A stretch of DNA of 6,034 bases from assembly GCA_031254555.1 (NCBI GenBank), contig JAIRUF010000161.1, positions 1 through 6,034 of the forward strand, written 5' to 3'. Below, one piece after another: positions 1 through 4,698 of the stretch. The translations under genes and the position numbers were made by a program. The DNA is from Oscillospiraceae bacterium. Its GTDB lineage: Bacteria > Bacillota > Clostridia > Oscillospirales > Acutalibacteraceae. The stretch's first letter is position 1. Every line of letters begins with the position of its first letter. The notes beneath the pieces were generated by a model. The model made no database searches. It worked only from the letters and a program-made list of their open reading frames with translations, and was not told the origin of the DNA.

Positions 1-1
1 G

Positions 2-76
2 AAGAACCTTGTACCAGATAGGGTCCCAAAGCCGCACTGGGAGAGGGCGTCATATTATACATATCATAGTATTTAA
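2..76 (+). CDS. C-terminal tail of an unidentified upstream gene (partial)
   Basis: Reading frame 2 is open from the left edge to a TAA at 74-76 and encodes about 24 residues, rich in aromatic and charged residues (it contains PKPHWERASYYTYHSI). The stop lies 23 bp before the GtrA start, with that gene's ribosome binding site in the gap. This is the spacing expected of an upstream gene in the same operon. Frame 3 is also open across this stretch, to 107, so the frame choice is not certain. The fragment is too short to assign a family. GtrA genes often follow glycosyltransferase genes, but nothing visible here proves that. Confidence 0.35.
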   Translation, partial: KNLVPDRVPKPHWERASYYTYHSI

Positions 77-99
77 ATATTGCAAGCGGGAGAAATTCC

Positions 100-576
100 A
101 TGAATAATGAAACTATAAAATCAATTTTCCGAAAAATAATAAATAAGGAAACTATCCTTTATTTGATCTTTGGAGTCTTAACTACAGTTATAAATATAGC
201 TGTGTACACATTGCTTAACCATTATTTCAAAACTGTTGATTTAGGCTCTGTCTCTTTTTTTAATGTAATATTTTTTGGAAAGCCTTATTTGCTGTCCAAC
301 GCAATTGCGTGGCTTATCTCTGTTTTGTTTGCTTTTATTACCAATAAACTATTTGTGTTCGAAAGCAAGACCTTTGCCTCTTCCAAGCTGTTTAAGGAAG
401 CCGTATCATTTTTTGGGGCAAGGATATTTTCCCTTCTGGTAGAGGAGGCAGGTCTTTATCTTCTAATGGAAATGATGCACTTAAACGAACTTGCGGCCAA
501 AATTATATTAAGTTTTATTGTTGTTGTTATGAATTATTTTTTCAGCAAATTATATATTTTTAAAAAAACTAAGTAA
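100..576 (+). CDS. GtrA-family polytopic membrane protein
   Basis: This 158-residue protein has the GtrA layout: a short basic N-terminus and four predicted transmembrane helices at about residues 19-42, 64-87, 101-123 and 131-153. Family-like features are YLIFGVLTTVINI at 21-33, the FAFITNKLFVF segment ending helix 2 (77-87), FFGAR at 104-108 opening helix 3, and MNYFFSKLYIF at 144-154 near the C-terminus. The length is typical. GtrA proteins sit in the cytoplasmic membrane. They are thought to help move or present undecaprenyl-phosphate-linked sugars for cell-surface polysaccharide modification, usually with a glycosyltransferase. The ATG at 100 is preceded by GGGAG at 88-92 with 7 nt spacing, which supports the start. 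The partner glycosyltransferase is not visible and could lie to the left of the window. No terminator follows, so transcripts could run on into the GntR gene. The family assignment is firm, but the substrate cannot be read from sequence. Confidence 0.88.
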   Translation: MNNETIKSIFRKIINKETILYLIFGVLTTVINIAVYTLLNHYFKTVDLGSVSFFNVIFFGKPYLLSNAIAWLISVLFAFITNKLFVFESKTFASSKLFKEAVSFFGARIFSLLVEEAGLYLLMEMMHLNELAAKIILSFIVVVMNYFFSKLYIFKKTK

Positions 577-581
577 TACTA

Positions 582-610
582 TTGACATAGGAAATATTTT
601 ACTGTACCAT
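582..610 (+). promoter_or_regulatory. Candidate sigma-A promoter of the GntR-ABC operon
   Basis: A perfect -35 hexamer, TTGACA (582-587), is followed after exactly 17 bp by TACCAT (605-610), which matches the TATAAT consensus at four of six positions. Transcription would start near 617, inside the inverted repeat described next, leaving a leader of roughly 40 nt. It lies immediately after the GtrA stop codon and before the repressor gene. Confidence 0.65.
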
Positions 611-638
611 TGTATTATGTGTTTACCACAGTGATACA
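611..638 (+). promoter_or_regulatory. Imperfect inverted repeat, candidate GntR operator
   Basis: TGTAT (611-615) and TGTG (618-621) are mirrored by CACA (627-630) and ATACA (634-638) around a 5-nt centre. The inner and outer arms are separated by 2 nt on the left and 3 nt on the right, so the dyad is imperfect. It begins directly after the -10 hexamer and covers the predicted transcription start, where a bound repressor would block initiation. GntR regulators commonly bind such dyads in their own promoters. That this one is the site for the downstream repressor is inference. Confidence 0.5.
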
Positions 639-655
639 GAGAGGAGGCGACGGTT

Positions 656-1027
656 TTGTCTTGGGAACTGACAGCGGATAGGCCCATTTATCTTCAACTC
701 ATAGATCATATAAAAATGAATATAATATCAGGCGAATTTGCTCCGGGATCAAAAATTCTTTCCGTTCGAGAGCTTGCGTCCAGGGCGTGCGTTAACCCAA
801 ACACTATGCAAAGAGCATTGAGCGAGCTTGAAAAACTTGGATTGTTATATACCCAAAGGACAAACGGCCGATTTATAACGGAGAATCTTGATGTTATAGA
901 AAACGCGCGCGAATCTTTTGCAAAAAATCACACAAAAAAATTTAGCGACCGTATGAGCCAGCTTGGACTTAGTAAGGCGCAGATCATTAATTTGGTAGAA
1001 GAATTTAGTGAGGAGGACTTGCAATGA
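656..1027 (+). CDS. GntR-family transcriptional regulator, YtrA-type
   Basis: This 123-residue DNA-binding protein has an N-terminal GntR winged helix: PIYLQLIDHIK at 10-20, SGEFAPGSKI at 25-34, the helix-turn-helix SVRELASRACVNPNTMQRAL at about 36-55, and a wing ending NGRFI at 70-74. Only about 45 residues follow, too few for the ligand domains of FadR, HutC or MocR types. This is the YtrA architecture, in which a short helical tail serves for dimerisation. The start is TTG at 656, placed by a strong GAGGAGG (641-647) 8 nt upstream; no ATG in this frame is similarly placed. The stop overlaps the ATPase start by 4 nt (ATGA), implying translational coupling. YtrA-type regulators typically repress the ABC transporter operon they belong to and respond to cell-envelope antibiotics or related stress. 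The inducer here is unknown. Confidence 0.92.
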   Translation: MSWELTADRPIYLQLIDHIKMNIISGEFAPGSKILSVRELASRACVNPNTMQRALSELEKLGLLYTQRTNGRFITENLDVIENARESFAKNHTKKFSDRMSQLGLSKAQIINLVEEFSEEDLQ

Positions 1028-1722
1028 GCAATATTCTTGAATTCAAAAATCTAAAAAAGCAATACGGTAAATTTAATGCTCTTAATGATATAACCATATC
1101 ATTGCCCGCAGGGAAAATTATAGGATTGCTTGGGCCTAATGGCAGCGGTAAGACAACGCTTATAAAACTTGTAAGCGGACTTTTGATTCCAACCGCAGGT
1201 GAAATTTTAATTGACGGGTTAAACCCGGGGACAGACAGTAAAAAAGTCATCTCCTATTTGCCGGAAAAGAATTATCTCAATGATTATATGAAAGTAAGCC
1301 AGCTTATAGATTTCTTTGTGGATTTTTACTCTGACTTTGATAAAACTGCGGCTCTTGACATGCTCTCACGGCTCGACATTGACCCTGAAAGAAAGCTTAA
1401 AACCCTATCTAAAGGGACAAAGGAAAAGGTTCAGCTGATAATGGTTATGAGCCGAAAGGCTAAGTTATACTTGCTTGACGAACCGATAGGAGGAGTTGAC
1501 CCCGCCGCAAGGGATTATATCCTTGACACAATAATCAGCAACTATAACAACGAGGCAACTATCCTCATTTCAACACATTTGATTGCGGATATAGAAAGTG
1601 TTCTTGATGAATTTATATTTCTTAAAAACGGTGAAGTTATTATGCAGTCTTCTGTTGACGATGTCAGGGAACAGCAAGGAAAATCCGTTGATGCTTTGTT
1701 TAGGGAGGCGTTTAAATGTTAG
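1024..1722 (+). CDS. ABC transporter ATP-binding protein (YtrB/BcrA-like)
   Basis: This 232-residue cytoplasmic nucleotide-binding subunit would power the adjacent permease by ATP hydrolysis. All ABC motifs are present in order: Walker A GPNGSGKT at 37-44, Q-loop region SYLPE at 77-81 (Glu at the usual Gln position, as in many exporters of this type), signature LSKGT at 128-132 (variant of LSGGQ), Walker B LYLLDE at 148-153 with catalytic Glu153, D-loop GGVD at 156-159, and H-loop His185 in STH. The length is that of a single-domain ATPase. The ATG at 1024 has AGGAGG at 1011-1016, 7 nt upstream, and overlaps the repressor stop by 4 nt. Its end overlaps the permease start by 7 nt. The variant signature and small size fit the exporters linked to antimicrobial-peptide or envelope stress in Firmicutes rather than importers. 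The substrate is not predictable. Confidence 0.93.
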   Translation: MSNILEFKNLKKQYGKFNALNDITISLPAGKIIGLLGPNGSGKTTLIKLVSGLLIPTAGEILIDGLNPGTDSKKVISYLPEKNYLNDYMKVSQLIDFFVDFYSDFDKTAALDMLSRLDIDPERKLKTLSKGTKEKVQLIMVMSRKAKLYLLDEPIGGVDPAARDYILDTIISNYNNEATILISTHLIADIESVLDEFIFLKNGEVIMQSSVDDVREQQGKSVDALFREAFKC

Positions 1723-2570
1723 GTAAACTTTTAAAACATGAGATAAGTGCTACTGCACGTATGTTTATACCTATGTATGTTGTTCTTATAATAACCTCGG
1801 TGGTAGGTAAATTCTTTATTTGGCTGACTTCAAAAGAAGCTTTTATAGACTCGGTGCCTGAAAGCTTTGCAATGCTGGTGTCGGCTTTGTCCTCTATTTT
1901 AACAATACTGTACTCCATATTAATAGTGGCGGTGTTAGTGGCAACCTTTATATTCATTGTCATGAGATTTTACAAAAACTTGTTTACCGACGAAGGATAT
2001 CTTATGTTTACGCTGCCGGTAAAAACTCCTTCGCTTATAGTCTCCAAGCTTATATCCGCTGTTTTATGGATATTGTTCAGTTTGGTAATTGTCATTATAT
2101 CTTTAGTGGTGATATTTTACTCGGGCGAAATCGCCAATATGCTCAAGGAATTTTGGTCTTCGCTTACAGACTATGTGGCTAGGGAAAACTTTAACTTTAA
2201 GGACACTTATCATGTCTCTATGCCTACGTTTGCAGTTGAACTGATAATACTGATGTTAATAGCTCTTTGTGCAAACTTACTGATGATTTACTCCGCTATT
2301 GCCATGGGATCCAAGTTCTCAAGTAAAAGCCGTGTGAGCGGCGCCGTTAAGGCATATCTTGTGATATATATAACAACACAGATCGCAACAAGCATTTTAA
2401 TGTATATCCTGTTTACTGTTGTGCCGGACTTCTTTGGAGCACTCTCTGAAAACCAAGGTGATGCCATCCAGAGCACTATTATTTCCACGGGTTCTATAAA
2501 CATTGTCTTCTGCGGAATATATTTCTACATTACCAACTTCTTTATGAAGAAGCGGCTTAATTTGGATTAG
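1716..2570 (+). CDS. ABC-2-like transporter permease, six transmembrane helices
   Basis: This 284-residue integral membrane protein has helices at about residues 17-37, 57-82, 110-135, 172-196, 210-233 and 254-276. The first cytoplasmic loop carries a conserved-looking stretch, RFYKNLFTDEGYL at 84-96 followed by TLPVK at 99-103. I recognise it from clostridial permeases encoded next to GntR-ATPase pairs. It probably acts as a coupling loop to the ATPase. A hydrophilic segment at about 137-170 is predicted to lie between helices 3 and 4. The ATG at 1716 has GGGAGG at 1703-1708, 7 nt upstream, inside the end of the ATPase gene; the reading frames overlap by 7 nt, so the subunits are probably made in step. 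No second permease is present, so the transporter would have to be a homodimer of this subunit. Export of a lipid, peptide or drug is plausible but unproven. Confidence 0.85.
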   Translation: MLGKLLKHEISATARMFIPMYVVLIITSVVGKFFIWLTSKEAFIDSVPESFAMLVSALSSILTILYSILIVAVLVATFIFIVMRFYKNLFTDEGYLMFTLPVKTPSLIVSKLISAVLWILFSLVIVIISLVVIFYSGEIANMLKEFWSSLTDYVARENFNFKDTYHVSMPTFAVELIILMLIALCANLLMIYSAIAMGSKFSSKSRVSGAVKAYLVIYITTQIATSILMYILFTVVPDFFGALSENQGDAIQSTIISTGSINIVFCGIYFYITNFFMKKRLNLD

Positions 2571-2591
2571 CTGCATAATAAGTCTCATCAT

Positions 2592-2626
2592 AAAAAACCG
2601 GTATGGCTTTGCCTACCGGTTTTTTT
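2592..2626. terminator. Bidirectional intrinsic terminator between convergent operons
   Basis: CCGGTA (2598-2603) pairs with TACCGG (2614-2619), extended inward by GGC/GCC (2605-2607 with 2611-2613) after a bulged T2604, with a TTT loop. Six A residues (2592-2597) lie on the left and seven T residues (2620-2626) on the right, so a U-tract follows the hairpin on either strand. It lies 21 bp after the permease stop and 52 bp beyond the DUF3788 stop, so it can end both converging transcripts. Confidence 0.9.
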
Positions 2627-2678
2627 ATATTAAAACTATTTCGTGGCTGAATCATAAAGCTCAGGTACTTATCTTATT

Positions 2679-3134
2679 TCACATGATCTCTTTTGATGTT
2701 TTTGGTTTCAGCTTAACACTGCATAGTAATTTATAATCATCAAGATCCGTTTTATCCTCAATGCGAAACATCATCCATTTTCCCATTTTCATATAATCGC
2801 CGGCACTTTGATAGGCTTCCCTGACCTTAGGCGACAGCATCGGTAAACACAAATCCGCAGCAGGTTCTAGCTTGTAGCTGATAACCATAAAAACAGAAAA
2901 ACCATTTTTTTCAGGATAAAGTGTACCGAAAGACTGGCCGCTTTTTTGAAACTTTACATTCCATCCGGGCTTGCCGGAGCAACCGCTGTATGTCATTTTC
3001 GGCTTTGCGTTATAAGTTTTGTCCATGAAGTCAAAAAGTGATACCCACAAGTCTTTTGCTGCACCGCCAATATAATTCTCTATATCCTCATATGTCGGCT
3101 GACGTTCGGTGGGGAATAAAGAATGCCAGTCCAT
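2679..3134 (-). CDS. DUF3788 family protein of unknown function
   Basis: This is a 151-residue soluble protein with no signal peptide or membrane segment. It shows features I associate with DUF3788: an N-terminal WHSLFPTERQPTYEDIENYI segment (3-22), then a central YSGCSGKPGWNVKF block at 49-62, KSGQSFGTLYP at 64-74, and a hydrophobic strand at about 79-88. The family is annotated as having no known function, and I see no recognised catalytic triad or metal site. The ATG at 3134 is preceded by AGGAGG (3148-3143 on the minus strand) at 8 nt, a convincing start. It lies 28 bp downstream of the AlkZ-related gene with no terminator between, so the two are probably co-transcribed. Transcription would end at the shared terminator at 2592-2626. 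The length is normal for the family. Confidence 0.8.
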   Translation of the reverse strand: MDWHSLFPTERQPTYEDIENYIGGAAKDLWVSLFDFMDKTYNAKPKMTYSGCSGKPGWNVKFQKSGQSFGTLYPEKNGFSVFMVISYKLEPAADLCLPMLSPKVREAYQSAGDYMKMGKWMMFRIEDKTDLDDYKLLCSVKLKPKTSKEIM

Positions 3135-3162
3135 ATAAAAAACCTCCTATTTTGTTTTAGGG

Positions 3163-3864
3163 TTATATCCCTATAAATTTTTTTTTTTTCTTTCTGTCAG
3201 CGTTGGGATTTAAAATATATATCTGCCTTGTTATTTTTTCAATGGCTTGTTCCCCTGTAATTTGAAAAGCCTTGTCAAACACACTTTCGTCCCAAAATCG
3301 CTCGACCGTGCAAAACATGGTAGACGACCAGCCGTATTCCTCTCCCTTTGCTGACAACTTTTTTACGTCTCCGCACATGGTTATATACATTTTCATTTGA
3401 AGTTCGGTGACGGCTTTGTCAAATTTAAACTTATCTTCTTTGCCAAAGCCACCCTCCTGCTTTATGACATGGAGCGGTATCCTGTCATTTTGACCGATAA
3501 TTTCATAAATCTGTTTGGCAGCATGGCTGACAGTGCCGCCTGAATACGCTTCTCTAAAGCTTATTCCTCCCCTGCGTACCGATAAAAAATACGGATACCA
3601 CTCCTTTGTTATATATCCACTTTTGTTGAAAAATAGTTTCCCGTACGCAATATCATCGCATTCGTTAAGAACTCGTATACGCCATTCCCACGGGTCCGTT
3701 TCCGGATCTTCAGTATGCCAGCTAACCGGCGTTTCATATGGCGGTGTTTCCCCAAATCCCCATGGAATAATTGCGTATATACCCTGAGAATTGCAGCCGC
3801 CCATTGAAAATCCAGATCGATACAGCGCCTTTTTAAAGTCTTGAAACGATCGTATTTCATTCAC
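3163..3864 (-). CDS. AlkZ-related protein of unknown function
   Basis: This is a soluble protein of about 233 residues. Numbering from the chosen start, it contains DPWEWR near 57-62, AYGKLFF near 73-79, GYITKEWYPYF near 83-93, RRGGISFREAY near 97-107, GGFGKEDKFKFDKAVTELQ near 138-156 and GEEYGW near 174-179. This pattern resembles Firmicutes proteins named AlkZ-related, which are distantly related to the AlkZ/YcaQ DNA glycosylases. I recall the name from databases and could not check it. The Gln-x-Gln catalytic pair of true AlkZ enzymes is not evident, so glycosylase activity should not be assumed. Start choice: GAGGTGG at 3879-3873 is the only ribosome binding site and sits 8 nt before GTG at 3864. 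The in-frame GTGs at 3876 and 3873 fall inside that site, although starting there would add only four residues. The C-terminus ends in a five-lysine run encoded partly by a 12-A tract. Confidence 0.65.
   Translation of the reverse strand: MNEIRSFQDFKKALYRSGFSMGGCNSQGIYAIIPWGFGETPPYETPVSWHTEDPETDPWEWRIRVLNECDDIAYGKLFFNKSGYITKEWYPYFLSVRRGGISFREAYSGGTVSHAAKQIYEIIGQNDRIPLHVIKQEGGFGKEDKFKFDKAVTELQMKMYITMCGDVKKLSAKGEEYGWSSTMFCTVERFWDESVFDKAFQITGEQAIEKITRQIYILNPNADRKKKKKFIGI
3178..3189 (-). repeat. 12-base homopolymer (A on the coding strand)
   Basis: Twelve consecutive T on the plus strand give four AAA lysine codons seven residues before the end of the AlkZ-related protein. Such tracts are prone to polymerase slippage. 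Losing one base would lead to a TAG within a few codons. Gaining one base would replace the last residues and extend the frame past the normal stop, in a frame that does not match DUF3788. Either change affects only the tail. Confidence 0.9.
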
Positions 3865-3893
3865 TGTATACACCACCTCATTGCACGGCAGTT

Positions 3894-3923
3894 TTTATCA
3901 AAATTGATATAGATCTATATCAA
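3894..3923 (-). promoter_or_regulatory. Candidate promoter of the AlkZ-related/DUF3788 pair
   Basis: On the minus strand TTGATA (3923-3918), one mismatch from TTGACA, is followed after 18 bp by GATAAA (3899-3894), which matches TATAAT at four of six positions. Transcription would start near 3887, only a few bases before the GAGGTGG ribosome binding site, giving a leader of about 20-25 nt. The -35 box and the whole spacer lie inside the palindrome at 3900-3927. The -10 is weak and the DNA is very A/T-rich, so the exact hexamers are uncertain. Confidence 0.45.
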
Positions 3924-3927
3924 TTTT
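3900..3927. repeat. Perfect 28-bp palindrome, candidate operator
   Basis: The 28 bases are exactly self-complementary, centred on AGATCT (3911-3916), with arms containing AAAATTGATAT and ATATCAATTTT. It sits in the 80-bp gap between the nitroreductase stop and the AlkZ-related start and covers the -35 and spacer of the candidate promoter. After the hairpin the minus strand reads TGATAAAAAC with no U-tract, so it is a poor intrinsic terminator. Binding of a dimeric repressor fits better. No regulator gene adjoins it, so the binding protein is unknown. Confidence 0.85.
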
Positions 3928-3944
3928 AAAATTTTATTTTTCGG

Positions 3945-4499
3945 CTATTTAACAAAGGTGAGCTTACCTGTATCAAGTTTATGAGGCTCCTTAGCTGTTT
4001 TTACTCCTCCGATTAAAATCGCTATAACAAAATCATAGCCATCGGGAAACTGCATACGCTTTTTATATTCATTGCCGTAAGGACCACTTAAGGGAATTTC
4101 CATCATACCGCAGATAACGCTGCCAAGACCTAGGGAATGCGCTGCAAGTGTTACGTTTTGACTGAGGATTCCACTGTCTATATCCGCGTAGTTTGAGCCG
4201 TCAGACGACACTACTATCGCACATGGAGAGTTGTAAAACAACTTACCGCCTCGAGCCCTAACCCGTTCATAGACAGACTTATCCTCAGCAGCGCTCAAAA
4301 CGTTCATCCCCTCGGCATCAAGTTCGTCTATAAGCTTTTTGTCGGTGATTATAGTAATGTGCCACGGCTGAATATTCCTGGCGCTTGGAGCGGCAAGCGC
4401 TGCATCGGTGATTGCTTTGATCTGTGCGTCTGTCAGCGCGGTTTCGTCAAAATCGCGGCAGGAAAATCGTTGTGCGATGGCTTTTAATATTTCATTCAT
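3945..4499 (-). CDS. Nitroreductase-family FMN-dependent oxidoreductase
   Basis: This is a 184-residue soluble flavoprotein of the NfsB/FRP-like fold, probably a homodimer that binds FMN and uses NAD(P)H to reduce quinones, nitro compounds or other electron-poor substrates. The signs are RFSCRDF at 11-17, where the first Arg and Ser normally contact the FMN phosphate, and PSARNIQPWH at 38-47, a hallmark loop. These are followed by FYNSPCAIVV at 88-97, DIDSGILSQNVTLAAHSLGLGS at about 106-127 and ICGMME at 129-134, then a final strand with AILIGG near 160-165. The size is normal for the small branch of the family. The ATG at 4499 has GGAGGG (4514-4509) 9 nt upstream. A terminator and a separate promoter isolate it from PPDK. 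No strong terminator follows, so transcripts may read into the AlkZ-related gene. The physiological substrate cannot be deduced. Confidence 0.92.
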   Translation of the reverse strand: MNEILKAIAQRFSCRDFDETALTDAQIKAITDAALAAPSARNIQPWHITIITDKKLIDELDAEGMNVLSAAEDKSVYERVRARGGKLFYNSPCAIVVSSDGSNYADIDSGILSQNVTLAAHSLGLGSVICGMMEIPLSGPYGNEYKKRMQFPDGYDFVIAILIGGVKTAKEPHKLDTGKLTFVK

Positions 4500-4557
4500 G
4501 TCTATAAACCCTCCATTTTTTAATAAGATTCAATAAATAACTGTTTGCTTTGTGACC

Positions 4558-4586
4558 ATTGTATCCTAAGACACGCAAAAAGACAA
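4558..4586 (-). promoter_or_regulatory. Candidate sigma-A promoter of the nitroreductase gene
   Basis: The minus strand reads TTGTCT (4586-4581), then 17 bp, then TACAAT (4563-4558), five of six matches to the -10 consensus. Transcription would begin near 4551, giving a leader of about 50 nt before the ATG at 4499. It lies downstream of the PPDK terminator, consistent with independent expression. Confidence 0.6.
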
Positions 4587-4644
4587 GCCTCAAGGCAGGC
4601 ATACAATTATATTTACATAGCTATTATATATTTTTCTCAGAGAT

Positions 4645-4676
4645 AAAAAAGAACCCGGCAAAACCGAGTTCTTTTT
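4645..4676 (-). terminator. Intrinsic terminator of the PPDK gene
   Basis: On the minus strand GAAC-T-CGG (4671-4664) pairs with CCG-G-GTTC (4658-4651) around a TTTTG loop, with one internal mismatch. It is followed by six T (4650-4645) and preceded by five A that extend the stem. It starts 22 bp after the PPDK stop codon. Confidence 0.88.
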
Positions 4677-4698
4677 AAATCATTTTATTATAAAAATT

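Noticed and set aside
24..43. TCCCA/TGGGA hairpin near the left edge, as a terminator.
   Set aside because: It is a short stem with a long loop and no T-tract after it, within probable coding sequence.
1100..1270. Glu instead of Gln in the Q-loop and LSKGT instead of LSGGQ in the ABC ATPase, as signs of a degenerate enzyme.
   Set aside because: Both variants are common in exporter ATPases of this type. Walker A, Walker B with catalytic Glu, the D-loop and the H-loop are intact.
3158..3173. TAGGG/CCCTA hairpin between the AlkZ-related and DUF3788 genes, as a terminator.
   Set aside because: It is a five-pair stem with a six-base loop spanning the stop codon of the first gene. On the minus strand it is followed by AAAACAAAA rather than a U-tract.
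3609..3860. An 83-codon open frame on the minus strand overlapping the AlkZ-related gene, whose ATG also follows the same ribosome binding site.
   Set aside because: Its product has no recognisable family and lies wholly within the longer frame, which carries family-like conserved blocks. It is probably a frame shadow.
4587..4596. GCCT-CA-AGGC inverted repeat next to the -35 box of the nitroreductase promoter, as an operator.
   Set aside because: The arms are only four bases long and do not extend outward, so a chance occurrence is likely.
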